Origin: an uncultured Paracoccaceae bacterium
Lineage (GTDB): Bacteria > Pseudomonadota > Alphaproteobacteria > Rhodobacterales > Rhodobacteraceae
Assembly: GCA_947492475.1 (NCBI GenBank)
Contig: CANLNM010000004.1
Span: 221,900-285,899 of the forward strand
Direction of reading: 5' to 3'
Length of the DNA stretch: 64,000 nucleotides
Part shown: positions 16,805-26,081 of the stretch, piece by piece
Layout: each line of letters starts with the position of its first letter
Position numbering within the stretch: the first letter of the stretch is position 1
Made by a program: the position numbers and the translations under genes
The notes under the pieces: model-generated
Seen by the model: only the letters and a program-made list of their open reading frames with translations
Database searches by the model: none
What the model was told of the DNA's origin: nothing

Positions 16805-17706
16805 AGCGTATGGGCGTTGGCCTTTAGGGAATTTAGCAACGTGAGTTTTGACGTCGTTAAATGCGCCTGCGCCGCGGCAACGGCACGATCCGCATTCCGG
16901 CTCATGAGAGCGTCAATATAAGCCAAATGTTCGCGTATGGCGTCTTCGTTGCGAATACGTTCATCGGCCTTGTTCCATTGAAAATGATAGTGGAACACAA
17001 GGGAAATGACCTTTTGGAACTCTTTGACAAACCGGTTTGTAACCACGCCATTGATGGCTTCGTGGAATGTCTCATCGAGCTGAGAAAAGTCGTGGTAATC
17101 CACGTCGATGCGATCCAACAACGACAGGTGTTGCTGCTTCAACTCGGCCAACTGGATCCAGATCGGATGGTCGTCCGACAGCGTCACCAAATGACGTACC
17201 GAGTTCAGCTCTAGCACCGTTCTGAAATCTGACAATTCCACCGCATATTCCGCAGTGAAGCCCAGCAAAACCCAACCCCCCCGCGGACGGCGGGCGACAA
17301 TTCCGAACCGGCTGAGCGACGAAAAAAATTCCTGCAATGTATGGGCGGCAACGGTGAAATTTTTGGACAATTGCGCGATATTCAAAACGGTTCCGGGCGG
17401 CACATCCATGCGCAAAACCCAATCCAAAAACCGGCCTTCCAGTTCTTCGATCGTTAATAATGATTCCGGCATCGCCAGTTGGTCATCATCAACCGACCGC
17501 CGGGTCACCACCTTTTCGCGTCCGTTCAACGCGATGATGCCTTGCTCGTTTAACTTGGCTAAAACATGCCGGATCACGGTACGGCTGACGCCAAACTGAG
17601 TTGCCAGCGCGTTTTCGGACGGTAGAAACTGTCCAATTTTCATTTGGTCACAATGCGTTAACATCTGCCCATGCGCGGTGATAAAACGGGTGTTTGTGCG
17701 GGCCAT
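16801..17706 (-). CDS. GntR-family (FCD) transcriptional regulator with two winged-helix segments
   Basis: A 301-residue regulator. The N-terminal GntR winged helix (LPSENALATQFGVSRTVIRHVLAKL, about residues 28-52) is followed at about 85-150 by a second winged-helix-like segment (TVLNIAQLSKNFTVAAHTLQEF). The C-terminal all-helical FCD ligand domain includes DETFHEAI and a late AIREHLAYIDAL. FCD regulators usually have about 220-250 residues and one winged helix, so the duplication explains the extra length. It is divergent from the Frc-type transporter operon and convergent with the AKR operon. Shared motifs lie before both operons. A sugar acid is the likely effector. Confidence 0.88.
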   Translation of the reverse strand: MARTNTRFITAHGQMLTHCDQMKIGQFLPSENALATQFGVSRTVIRHVLAKLNEQGIIALNGREKVVTRRSVDDDQLAMPESLLTIEELEGRFLDWVLRMDVPPGTVLNIAQLSKNFTVAAHTLQEFFSSLSRFGIVARRPRGGWVLLGFTAEYAVELSDFRTVLELNSVRHLVTLSDDHPIWIQLAELKQQHLSLLDRIDVDYHDFSQLDETFHEAINGVVTNRFVKEFQKVISLVFHYHFQWNKADERIRNEDAIREHLAYIDALMSRNADRAVAAAQAHLTTSKLTLLNSLKANAHTL

Positions 17707-17767
17707 TTACGCTCTTTTCCTCTTAGTCTTTGGGCGGTTTATATCGGTTTTTTTGATCTGTGCAAAA

Positions 17768-17795
17768 ATAATTAAAAACATTTGACGCTGACAAG
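17768..17795. promoter_or_regulatory. Shared upstream motif, copy 2 (candidate GntR site)
   Basis: ATAATTAAAAACA (17768-17780) and CTGACAAG (17788-17795) repeat the pair found at 14675-14705, with a spacing three bases shorter. They lie in the spacer between the divergent GntR gene and the Frc-type transporter, where a regulator of both would bind. Confidence 0.4.
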
Positions 17796-17821
17796 AACGC
17801 TGATTACGGTTTATTATTATT

Positions 17822-17841
17822 AAAGCCTAAGCGGGCTTTTT
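17822..17841 (+). terminator. Leader hairpin with T-run before the Frc-type operon
   Basis: AAAGCC (17822-17827) and GGCTTT (17834-17839) form a short stem running into a T-stretch, 16 bases before the permease start codon and touching its AGGAGA ribosome site. It could act as an attenuator or as a translational block. The short stem makes this tentative. Confidence 0.35.
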
Positions 17842-17856
17842 AGGAGAATACCAACA

Positions 17857-18870
17857 ATGCCCGACGCCCCAAAACCCCAACGTTTACGGTTCTTGCCAAC
17901 AGGTGCAACCCTGCACAAGCTGTCTGCCTTGATGACGTTGTTGTTGCTGATTTTGGCCTTTTCGTTCACCAGCCCAGCCTTTTTGTCCATCAACAACGGG
18001 CTGACCGTGCTGTTGCAGACCACTGTGATCGGGTTGCTCGCGATTGGCATGACAATGGTCATTATTACCGGTGGCATCGATCTGAGCGTCGGCTCCGTTC
18101 TGGCGTTGTCCGGGGTCGTTACCGGATTGGTCATCAAGGCAGGCCTTCCGGTTTTGCCCGCCATGGCGCTTGGGATTTTTACCGGTGCGCTATGTGGGTT
18201 TGTGAACGGGCTGGTGATCACCAAAATGCGGATTACGCCGTTTGTAGCGACCCTGGGAATGATGATGATCGCCCGCGGGATTGCCCTGCAATTGACGGGC
18301 GCCGCACCGATCAGCCGGTTGGGCGACGCCTTTGGGAAACTTGGCAATGGGTCGTTTTTTCGCATCGTTGAAATGCAGGATAACGGTTTTCCCAAGGTCG
18401 TTTTCCCCGGCATCCCCTATCCTGCGGTTCTGCTGTTGGTTGTGGCGATCTTTGGCGCTTATCTGCTGCAAAAACGTCAAATCGGGCGACACATTTTTTC
18501 CGTCGGCTCTAACGAAGAGGCCGCGCGGCTGTCAGGCGTCAACGTGATCCGCACCAAAATCTGGGCCTATACCGCATCCGGTGCCTTGGCGGGGTTGTCG
18601 GGCATGGTTTTGATGTCCCGTCTGGTCACAGTGCAACCCAACGAAGGCGTCATGTACGAACTGGACGCCATCGCCGCATCTGTGATTGGTGGCGCATCCC
18701 TGATGGGCGGTGTTGGGTCGATTTCCGGCAGCATGATCGGCGCGTTCATCATCGGCGTTCTTCGAAACGGCCTGAACATGGCCGGCACATCCGCATTCAT
18801 TCAGCAGATCATCATCGGGGTTGTCGTCATCGGCGCCGTTTATATCGATCAGATCCGCAACCGAAACTAA
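17857..18870 (+). CDS. Sugar ABC transporter permease (RbsC/FrcC type, CUT2)
   Basis: A 337-residue inner-membrane permease with eight to ten hydrophobic segments, GMTMVIITGGIDLSVGS near residue 65 and a late ASVIGGASLMGGVGS segment, both characteristic of the RbsC/FrcC family. First gene of a transporter operon with the order permease, binding protein, ATPase. AGGAGAATACC precedes ATG 17857. It imports a monosaccharide or sugar acid presumably used by the dehydrogenase and dehydratase encoded downstream. Confidence 0.93.
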   Translation: MPDAPKPQRLRFLPTGATLHKLSALMTLLLLILAFSFTSPAFLSINNGLTVLLQTTVIGLLAIGMTMVIITGGIDLSVGSVLALSGVVTGLVIKAGLPVLPAMALGIFTGALCGFVNGLVITKMRITPFVATLGMMMIARGIALQLTGAAPISRLGDAFGKLGNGSFFRIVEMQDNGFPKVVFPGIPYPAVLLLVVAIFGAYLLQKRQIGRHIFSVGSNEEAARLSGVNVIRTKIWAYTASGALAGLSGMVLMSRLVTVQPNEGVMYELDAIAASVIGGASLMGGVGSISGSMIGAFIIGVLRNGLNMAGTSAFIQQIIIGVVVIGAVYIDQIRNRN

Positions 18871-18904
18871 CCAAATCAATAAGATCTTCACCAGGGAGGA
18901 AACC

Positions 18905-19846
18905 ATGAAGAAACTTATCTCAACCGCAGTCGCGACCAGCGTGATTGCCCTATCCGCATCCTTTGCCACGGCTGGCGAAATTGCAGTGATCGTCAAAACC
19001 ACCAATTCCAGTTTTTGGCAGAACGTCAACAAAGGTGCGACCGCCGCCATCGCAGGCCATGCTGAACACACAATGACGTTCAACGGTCCTGCCTCTGAAT
19101 CTGCCATCGCAGACCAAGTGGCGCTGGTTGAAAATGCGATCAACCGGGGTGTGGCGGCGATTGTACTGGCCCCATCCGACCCAGAGGCTCTGGCCCCCGT
19201 CGTTCAACGCGCCTACGAAGCTGGCATTCCCGTTGCCATCATCGATAGCGGTTTGGCCGAGGGCAGCGAGCAGTATTACCAAACGTTCCTGTCCACCGAC
19301 AATTGCGCCGCGGGCGAACAAGCCGCGCAATTGATGATCGAGTCAGCCGGGTCCACAGGCAAAGTGGCAGTGATGTCCTATGTGGCAGGTGTTGGCTCTG
19401 AAATCGGGCGGGTTGGTTGCTTTGTTGATTATCTGGGCGACAATTCGGACATCGAAATCGTTGGGCCGTTCTATTCGCAATCCCAAATGGCGACTGCATT
19501 GAACCAAACCACCGATATTCTGGCTGCCAATGGCGATTTGGTCGGGATCTTTGGTGCGAACGAACCCACAGCGATCGGCATGGGCCGCGCAATCGAACAG
19601 GCGGGCAAAGCCGGTCAGATCACGGCAATCGGCTTTGACGGCAATGCCGACCTGCAGGACATGGTCAAAAGCGGCACATTGCTATCCACCGCCGTTCAGG
19701 GGTCATTCCAGATGGGTGAATTGGGCGTGAACGCGGTCGCCGACATTCTGGCGGGCAACTCAGTGACTGACTTTATCGACACAGGCGTCGTGATGGTCAC
19801 AGCCGACAATATCGACACACCCGTTGCTCAAAACGTTCTCTACTAA
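18905..19846 (+). CDS. Sugar-binding periplasmic protein (RbsB/FrcB type)
   Basis: A 313-residue periplasmic binding protein with a signal peptide cleaved about residue 23 (FATAGEIAV). The family pattern includes TTNSSFWQNVNKG, ALVENAINRG and FGANEPTAIGMGRA. Start ATG 18905 follows AGGGAGGAAACC; the extension to 18821 runs into the permease gene and is rejected. A stable hairpin after the stop may protect this part of the mRNA, since binding proteins are usually made in excess of permease and ATPase. Confidence 0.93.
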   Translation: MKKLISTAVATSVIALSASFATAGEIAVIVKTTNSSFWQNVNKGATAAIAGHAEHTMTFNGPASESAIADQVALVENAINRGVAAIVLAPSDPEALAPVVQRAYEAGIPVAIIDSGLAEGSEQYYQTFLSTDNCAAGEQAAQLMIESAGSTGKVAVMSYVAGVGSEIGRVGCFVDYLGDNSDIEIVGPFYSQSQMATALNQTTDILAANGDLVGIFGANEPTAIGMGRAIEQAGKAGQITAIGFDGNADLQDMVKSGTLLSTAVQGSFQMGELGVNAVADILAGNSVTDFIDTGVVMVTADNIDTPVAQNVLY

Positions 19847-19853
19847 ACAGCTT

Positions 19854-19880
19854 TGGTCAGCGTCTCAACGGCGCTGACCA
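19854..19880 (+). terminator. Intercistronic hairpin after the binding-protein gene
   Basis: TGGTCAGCG (19854-19862) and CGCTGACCA (19872-19880) form a perfect 9-bp stem with a nine-base loop. It sits between the binding-protein and ATPase genes of one operon, so mRNA stabilisation or partial termination is likelier than full termination. Confidence 0.6.
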
Positions 19881-19904
19881 TCACATTTCATTTTAGGATT
19901 CAGC

Positions 19905-20690
19905 ATGTTAGACGACACACGCCCAGTTGCACCTCTGATTGAGATGTCCAACATTTACAAACATTTCGGCGGCGTCCACGCAGTCGAAGGCGTGTCGGTT
20001 GATCTATACCCCGGAGAAGTGGTCGGCGTTCTGGGTCACAATGGCGCCGGTAAATCCTGCCTGATGCGCATTTTATCCGGGGCGATGCTGCCCAACGAAG
20101 GCGAAATTCGGGTCAATGGCGAACGCGCCGATCTGCACACGCCGCAAGATGCCAAAAAATACGGTATCGAAACGATTTATCAGACATTGGCGCTGGCCAA
20201 TCATCTGGATGCCGCCGCCAATCTGTTTCTGGGGCGCGAGCTAAAAACCCGGTTTGGCAATCTAGACGAAACCCGCATGCATGCCGAAGCCAAAGACGCC
20301 TTGCGCCAGTTGAACCCGAACTTCAAAAACCTCAAAGATCCGGTCGCCAAACTGTCTGGCGGTCAACGTCAGGTCATCGCCATCGCCCGTGCGATCTATT
20401 TTCAGGCCAAAGTGCTGATCATGGATGAACCGACGGCCGCGCTTGGCCCGTCTGAAACCGCGATGGTGGCGGACCTAACCCTGCGCCTAAAAGCCGAAGG
20501 GATCGGAATTTTCCTAATCAGCCACGACATGCATGACGTGTTTGATTTGTGCGATCGCGTCATGGTGATGAACAAAGGCGCCAATGTCGGTACCTTTAAA
20601 ATCGAAGACGTCAACAAAGACGATATTCTGAGCCTGATCATCAAAGGCACCCTGCCCGATGGCTGGACCCCACGGGGGCAGAACACATGA
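19905..20690 (+). CDS. Sugar ABC transporter ATPase, single-domain (FrcA type)
   Basis: A 261-residue ATPase with one nucleotide-binding domain, unlike the double-domain RbsA of about 500 residues; this matches the FrcBCA fructose/mannose/ribose transporters of rhizobia. Walker A GHNGAGKS at about 38-45, signature KLSGGQRQV, Walker [13 protein letters not shown] and switch SHDMHDV are present. The leader is longer than usual. Its TGA overlaps the next start codon (ATGA), coupling transport to the dehydrogenase. Confidence 0.93.
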   Translation: MLDDTRPVAPLIEMSNIYKHFGGVHAVEGVSVDLYPGEVVGVLGHNGAGKSCLMRILSGAMLPNEGEIRVNGERADLHTPQDAKKYGIETIYQTLALANHLDAAANLFLGRELKTRFGNLDETRMHAEAKDALRQLNPNFKNLKDPVAKLSGGQRQVIAIARAIYFQAKVLIMDEPTAALGPSETAMVADLTLRLKAEGIGIFLISHDMHDVFDLCDRVMVMNKGANVGTFKIEDVNKDDILSLIIKGTLPDGWTPRGQNT

Positions 20691-21703
20691 GCAAAGACAT
20701 GATGCAAGTTGGTGTTGTGGTTGCACCCGGTTCCTTTGAAATTCAGCACCGCACCCGTCCCAGCGACATACCTGATGGCTGGGTCCTGATCGACATTTGC
20801 GCGGTGGGTTTGTGTGGTACGGATTACCATATTCTAGAGGGCAAACATCCCTATCTGGAATATCCCCGCGTCATTGGACATGAACTGAGCGGGCGCATCG
20901 CGGAAACCGGAAACGGATGGGCCAAGGGCGATTTGGTGGTCGTCAATCCCTATCTGTCCTGCGGAACATGCCGGGCTTGTTCCCGTGGCAAACCTAATTG
21001 CTGTTACAATATCGAAGTATTGGGCGTGCATCGCGACGGCGGCATGGGCCACCAATTGGCTGTTCCGTCCGGCAATCTTTATCCTGCCGGCGGCCTGTCC
21101 CCAATTGATGCCGCCATGGTCGAATTTCTCGCGATTGGCGCACATGCGGTCCGGCGATCCAACATCACCAAAGGCGACCGGGTTTTGGTCACTGGTGTCG
21201 GTCCAATTGGGATCGGGACCGCCCTGTTTGCGCGGCTCAAAGGGGCCAATGTCGAATTGCTGGACCTCAGTCAGGCGCGGCTGGATATGGCGGCCGACAA
21301 ATTCGACCTGACCCAAGGGCATAACACAGTTCAGGCCGCAATCGATGCAACTCAAAACCAGGGATTTGATGCTGTTTTTGATGCAACCGGACATAGCGGC
21401 GCCATCGAATCCGGGTTCCCGGCCGTGGCCCATGGCGGTTCATATATTTTGGTCAGTGTGGTCAAAGACACCATTTCCTTTAGCGATCCGGAATTCCACA
21501 AACGGGAAATGCAATTGATCGGAAGCCGCAACGCGCTAACGTCGGACTTTGACTGGGTGCTCAGCGCGTTTCGTGACGGGCAAATCGATGGCAAAGCGTT
21601 GTGTTCCGGTGTGATAGATATCGCCCAACTTGCGGATACATTTACCTCGCTTGCAGCGGACCGATCCGATCTGATCAAGGTCATTGTCAAAATGCAGGAC
21701 TAG
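20687..21703 (+). CDS. Zinc-dependent MDR alcohol dehydrogenase (sugar-acid/polyol type)
   Basis: A 338-residue medium-chain dehydrogenase. The catalytic zinc site includes the Cys of GLCGTDYH and the GHE of VIGHELSG. The structural-zinc cysteine cluster is [15 protein letters not shown], and the NAD-binding GVGPIGIG is present. The pattern resembles RspB/LgoD-type sugar-acid and L-threonine/sorbitol dehydrogenases. Coupled by ATGA to the transporter ATPase and followed within five bases by the UxaA-family dehydratase. It could oxidise an aldonate or a polyol at a secondary hydroxyl, as in L-galactonate catabolism, which also uses a dehydratase downstream. Confidence 0.88.
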   Translation: MSKDMMQVGVVVAPGSFEIQHRTRPSDIPDGWVLIDICAVGLCGTDYHILEGKHPYLEYPRVIGHELSGRIAETGNGWAKGDLVVVNPYLSCGTCRACSRGKPNCCYNIEVLGVHRDGGMGHQLAVPSGNLYPAGGLSPIDAAMVEFLAIGAHAVRRSNITKGDRVLVTGVGPIGIGTALFARLKGANVELLDLSQARLDMAADKFDLTQGHNTVQAAIDATQNQGFDAVFDATGHSGAIESGFPAVAHGGSYILVSVVKDTISFSDPEFHKREMQLIGSRNALTSDFDWVLSAFRDGQIDGKALCSGVIDIAQLADTFTSLAADRSDLIKVIVKMQD

Positions 21704-21707
21704 CAAA

Positions 21708-23201
21708 ATGTCGGATACCTTGAAGCTGCACGCATCAGATAACGTTGCCATTGCCTTAAACCCTTTGGTAACCGACGTTGGCGGCATCAAAACCCAGATC
21801 CCAAAGTCCCACAAAGTGGCGTTGACCGACATCCCAGCCGGTGAAACCGTGCTGCGATACGGCCAGATGATCGGAAAAGCGTCGTGCTTTATTCCCAAGG
21901 GTGCGCATGTTCATGACCATAATCTGGAAATGGGTGCACATGCGGTAGACTATGATTTCAGCGCCGCAGCAGACCCGTTACCCGAAGCCCCCAAATCCCG
22001 CATATTTCAGGGCTATCGCAGGGATAATGGCCGATTTGGCACGCGAAACTATCTCGGGATTCTGACGTCTGTGAATTGTTCAGGCTCTGTTGCGCGTTTC
22101 ATCGCAGAGGCCGCGGAAAAGTCGGGACTGCTGGATGATTATCCAAATGTCGACGGAATCGTGCCAATTGTTCATGGCACGGGATGCGGCATGTCCAATC
22201 GCGGCGATGGCTATGACGTTCTGCTGCGCACATTGGCCGGATATGCAAAACACCCAAATTTTGGGGGCGTTTTATTGGTTGGATTGGGCTGCGAAGTTCT
22301 GCAATTGGCGGACCTGATTGGTGGCCAAACACTATCCACCCAAGGCGCTTTGCGGTATATGACAATCCAGCAAAGCGGCGGCACCAAACGCACTATCGAC
22401 AAAGGATTGGCAGAGCTCGCTTCGCTGGCTGACTTTGCGAATGCCGCATATCGAACACCTGCGCCCGTTTCAGAATTGGTTCTGGGCATGCAATGTGGCG
22501 GCTCGGATGGCTATTCCGGCTTTACGGCCAATCCCGCATTGGGGGTCGCGTCGGATTTGTTGGTGCAACATGGCGGAACCTCTATTTTGTCCGAAACATC
22601 CGAAATTTTTGGGGCCGAACATTTGCTAACACGGCGCGCTGTTTCACCTGATGTTGGACAAGCATTGATAAACAAGCTGGAGTGGTGGGTCGCATATTGC
22701 GATAAACACGACGCAAAAATGGACAATAATCCCAGCCCTGGCAACAAACGCGGAGGGTTAACAACCATCCTCGAAAAGTCACTTGGTGCAATTTCCAAAA
22801 GCGGTCAGGCCCCCCTGAATGGCGTGTTTCAATACGCAGAGGAATTGACGGAAAAAGGGCTTGTTTTTATGGACAGCCCCGGCTTTGATCCATGTTCTGT
22901 TACGGGGCAAATTGCGTCGGGGGCCAATCTCATTGCCTTTACCACTGGGCGCGGTTCAGTGTCGGGGTACATGCCGACACCTTGCGTTAAATTGGCGTCC
23001 AATTCCGAACTGTTTTCGCGCATGCGCGATGACATGGATATAAATTGTGGTGATGTCGCGCATGGTACTTCGCTGGCGCTTAAGGGGCGTGAAATATTTG
23101 ACATGTTGATCGACGTTGCCAGTGGTGCGCGCACCAAAAGCGAACACCTGGGATATGGCGGGGTAGAATTCGTGCCATGGCAACAAGGTGCGGTTTTGTA
23201 G
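21708..23201 (+). CDS. UxaA/GarD-family aldonate dehydratase
   Basis: A 497-residue protein with an N-terminal SAF domain (residues 1 to about 90) and the C-terminal UxaA/GarD iron-dependent dehydratase domain; the family is about 495-520 residues. Typical segments are FGTRNYLGILTSVNCSG, VHGTGCGM, MQCGGSDGYSG, GLVFMDSPG and the late FTTGRGSVSGYMPTPCVK with a conserved cysteine. The family dehydrates D-altronate, D-galactarate and related acids to 2-keto-3-deoxy acids. Start ATG 21708 is chosen over 21684, which overlaps the MDR gene. Last gene of the second sugar-acid module. Confidence 0.92.
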   Translation: MSDTLKLHASDNVAIALNPLVTDVGGIKTQIPKSHKVALTDIPAGETVLRYGQMIGKASCFIPKGAHVHDHNLEMGAHAVDYDFSAAADPLPEAPKSRIFQGYRRDNGRFGTRNYLGILTSVNCSGSVARFIAEAAEKSGLLDDYPNVDGIVPIVHGTGCGMSNRGDGYDVLLRTLAGYAKHPNFGGVLLVGLGCEVLQLADLIGGQTLSTQGALRYMTIQQSGGTKRTIDKGLAELASLADFANAAYRTPAPVSELVLGMQCGGSDGYSGFTANPALGVASDLLVQHGGTSILSETSEIFGAEHLLTRRAVSPDVGQALINKLEWWVAYCDKHDAKMDNNPSPGNKRGGLTTILEKSLGAISKSGQAPLNGVFQYAEELTEKGLVFMDSPGFDPCSVTGQIASGANLIAFTTGRGSVSGYMPTPCVKLASNSELFSRMRDDMDINCGDVAHGTSLALKGREIFDMLIDVASGARTKSEHLGYGGVEFVPWQQGAVL

Positions 23202-23453
23202 CCAGTCACATTTCTATTTAGTCCAACCCCGATGCTTTTGTTCGCAGAAGCTGGGTAAAGCGCGCAGTTTAGACGCGCTGTCAGGACCAAATGGAACTAT
23301 CATTATCGCACCCTAAGAGGTTAAAACCGCCGGTTTTCTGACCTTCAACAGGCTCTCCGCTTCAACGCAGATTTCGCGCTTCTTTGCTTGGCTAAGCGGC
23401 AGCTTGTTAAAATGATCAGGTCGCGATCCCAAATCTATTCAACTGGGCGCGGG
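23202..23453. other. Intergenic spacer, nothing assigned
   Basis: This 252-base stretch holds only short open frames without a credible start, and one weak 6-bp inverted repeat (AGCGCG with CGCGCT). I see no clear terminator for the dehydratase gene. It marks the border between the sugar loci and the degraded PatB/MetR pair. Confidence 0.4.
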
Positions 23454-24528
23454 TTAACGATTGGCCATTGAGTTTCTCAGTCGCTCCAATGCAATATTCA
23501 CGGTCGAGCGAGAACAGCCGAGATTAACCCGCATATATCCATGTCCCTCAGCGCCAAATTTTTTACCAGAATCTAGCCACAACCGCGCCTTGGTCAGCAT
23601 AAAGTGATGCAGCTCATCTGCGTTCAACTCCAAACTACGACAATCCATCCACGCAAGATAAAGAGAATTTGCAGGCAACACCTGCAAGCCGCCATTCAGA
23701 TCACTGACGCCTTCTGCAAAATATTGGTGATTGGCCCGAAGATGGTTCAATAATCCTTCGAGCCAGATTTCGCCATGACGATAGGCGGCCTCTGTTGCGA
23801 TCATATTGCCTAAGGAATTTTAGGCGAATGCGTCCCCAAGGCTGGCAAAAGGGATGTGCTTGGTGGTCATGTTCAGGATGAGGTCTTGGTGGATTTCGTC
23901 TGCGATCACCCAAATGCCATGTCGCGCACAGATCTCTCCCATTATACGCAGTTCGTCCTCGCGCCAGACATTGCCAGTGGGATTGTGCGGGTTTGACAGG
24001 ATAAAGATTGACGTGTTCGGTTGGATTGCGTCTTCAAATACCTGCGGGTCAAATCGGTATCCGTTTTCCGTGCGAACCCGCGGTGCATCGACGGGGAAAC
24101 GGCCAGTCAACAGCACATCGTCGCGAAAATGCGCATAGACTGGTGGCTGGATAAGAATGCTATCGCCAGACGAAGAAAAAGCCTGAATAATCGTTTTGAT
24201 GGCCGTAATAATGCCGGATGTCTGAACAACCCATTCTGGTTCGACCCGCCAACCAAAACGCTTCATCTGCCAATCAATAACAGCTTTCACATAGCTTTCC
24301 GGTGCGCAATTTGGCTAACCAAATACGCCGTTTTGCGCGGTCTCAACCAAGGCGTCTATCACAGGCTGCGGGGCACGAAAGTCCATATCAGCAACCCACA
24401 TGGGCAGCGGATCCGCCTGAGCCTGTTCTTTTGAAAGCATCGTATTCACACCGTCCCACTTCAATGAAGTTGGACCCGCGGCGGTCTATTGTTTCGTTAA
24501 AACAATGAGAGATATCCTGAGTGTTCAT
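23454..24528 (-). pseudogene. MalY/PatB-type C-S lyase (PLP aminotransferase fold), degraded
   Basis: Translation from ATG 24528 begins like PatB (DRRGS) but shifts frame near 24470. The next frame reads TSLKWDGVNTML...PMWVADMDFRAPQPVIDAL, then an in-frame TAG at 24315-24317 interrupts VFG*PNCAPESY. The PLP-domain part (SNPHNPTGNVW, VIADEIHQDLIL) is clear. It then runs GDAFA, a TAA at 23820-23822, and NSLGNMIATEAAYRHGE in the same frame. The roughly 50 residues that normally lie between these points, with the SKTFN PLP lysine, are missing. One frameshift, two stops and a deletion of the cofactor lysine make this a certain pseudogene. Intact relatives cleave cystathionine or other C-S bonds. 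Confidence 0.88.
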
Positions 24529-24627
24529 CCTGTGCTCCGAAATTGACATGGCGCTGACTGACACACAAAGAGAGTGCTAGATGAACAAAAATGGTCATTC
24601 CTCGCCAACCCTTGAAAACGATGCATA

Positions 24628-25186
24628 ATGATTGATCGACAGCATTTGATGGCTGTTCGCGAAGTCGCGCGCGCTGGCGGAGTGAGTGCCGCTGCAGAGC
24701 GGCTTAACCTTAGCCAATCTGCCGTCAGCCATTCGATTGCCAAGTTAGAAGATCGGCTTCAGGTTAAGATATGGCAAAAGGAGGGGCGTCGCGGTGCCCT
24801 GCGCATCGGGATGGAATGCCATCCTTGTGAAAAATGGCCCATGCAAGTCGCCGGACCATATCTGACAGAATGGCCGGACGTTGATCTCGAACTGCGCACG
24901 GATTTCACATTTGACTGGGTGGCCGCGCTCGCATCGGCGAGAAGGGATAGAATCTACGGATCTGATGCTTCAGCTTGTTGCTGCCGGACGCGGCGTTTCG
25001 GTTTTGCCTGACTGGCTCATCCGAGAGGACGCGCATGACATGCCCATATCGATGCTGCGGATTGGTAAAGCCGGGCTACACAAGAGCATCAATTTAGGGA
25101 CCAGACGCCAAGATTTTCAGAGTGACTATGTCAGTGCCTTTTTTGAAATGGCGCTTCGGGTTGGCCCAACGCATTCGCTGACTTGA
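24628..25186 (+). pseudogene. MetR-like LysR regulator, degraded
   Basis: The N-terminal LysR helix-turn-helix is intact (VSAAAERLNLSQSAVSHSIAKLEDRL). The frame then jumps from VKIWQKEGR to RRGALRIGMECHPCEKWPMQV, so part of the linker and effector domain is deleted. Near 24935 the frame changes and the remaining C-terminal part (TDLMLQLVAAGRGVSVLPDWLI to GLHKSINLG) is read from the frame ending at 25186. ECHPC and LQLVAAGRGV are features of MetR-type methionine-pathway regulators. It is divergent from the PatB pseudogene, consistent with a former regulator/target pair. About 185 codons remain of the usual 300. Confidence 0.83.
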
Positions 25187-25376
25187 ATGAACCGCTCCGA
25201 TTGCGCGTAATCGGAACGGTTCCAAAACCGAGCTGTCGCCACCGGACTTCGAAAACACACAGCGTTTGGCCTGCATACCAAGAGCAACCCCGAAGAGTTT
25301 TTGGTGATCCAAATCACGGCCATATTTCACGATACCGTGAGCGTGAAGCGCTTGGGTCTAATTTTCTTGCCAAGCA

Positions 25377-25394
25377 GCCTACCTATCAGTAGGC
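25377..25394. promoter_or_regulatory. Inverted-repeat operator before the GST-cupin-TetR operon
   Basis: GCCTAC (25377-25382) and GTAGGC (25389-25394) are perfect arms around CTATCA, ending 34 bases before the GST start codon. Size and symmetry fit a TetR-family operator. The last gene of the operon encodes a TetR protein, so autoregulation is inferred. Confidence 0.6.
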
Positions 25395-25428
25395 AGTTAA
25401 TCATCAGATTTAACATGGAGATGATCGC

Positions 25429-26049
25429 ATGAAAATTTATGACACTGAAGGCTTCCCGAACCCCGCACGTGTGCGCATTGCGTTGGCTGAGAAAGGCGCA
25501 ACAAACGACGTGGAATTCATCGCGGTTGACGTCATGGGTGGTGAGCACCGCACAGACACATTCAAAGCCATGAACCCAGATGCGGTTGTCCCATGCCTCG
25601 AACTGGCGGATGGCACTCATATATCCCAGTGCAACGCGATCACTGAATATATTGACGGTCACTTTGAGGGCCCATCGCTGATGGGCAAAACCCCAAAGGA
25701 ACGTGCCCAAGTGTCGATGATGAACCTACGTGCTGAAAACGGCCTGCTGAACGCAGTTGGGGCTTATTTTCATCATGCGACACCCGGCCTTGGTCCGGAT
25801 CTGGAAACCGACCAATGTGCCGAATGGGGCAACAAACAAAAAGAAGTTGCAGGTCAGACGATGCGCTATCTGAACGAGGTTCTGGCTGACAATGCGTTTC
25901 TGGCTGGCAGTGAATTCTCTATTGCAGACATCACGGCTTTTGCGGGCTTGGCATTCGCTGACTTTGCCAAGGTAGAAATCCCTGAAAGCCTCTCAAATCT
26001 TAACGCTTGGCGTGCCAAAGTTGCAGCTCGTCCCAGCATCGCGGGTTAA
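25429..26049 (+). CDS. Glutathione S-transferase family protein
   Basis: A 206-residue GST: N-terminal thioredoxin-like domain ([33 protein letters not shown] with the cis-Pro; [12 protein letters not shown] at the glutathione site) and a C-terminal helical domain ([27 protein letters not shown], the N-capping box). The usual ES pair that binds the glutathione gamma-glutamyl group is replaced by SQC, so specificity may differ. A GGAGATGATC ribosome site precedes ATG 25429. It heads an operon with a ChrR-type cupin and a TetR regulator, suggesting an inducible response to an electrophile or oxidant. Confidence 0.92.
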   Translation: MKIYDTEGFPNPARVRIALAEKGATNDVEFIAVDVMGGEHRTDTFKAMNPDAVVPCLELADGTHISQCNAITEYIDGHFEGPSLMGKTPKERAQVSMMNLRAENGLLNAVGAYFHHATPGLGPDLETDQCAEWGNKQKEVAGQTMRYLNEVLADNAFLAGSEFSIADITAFAGLAFADFAKVEIPESLSNLNAWRAKVAARPSIAG

Positions 26050-26081
26050 GCCGCCTCCACTCAAGTCGAAAGGACACTACA

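Noticed and set aside
17820..18413. Minus-strand open frame of 197 codons
   Set aside because: Opposite the RbsC-type permease, whose membrane segments and family motifs are certain.
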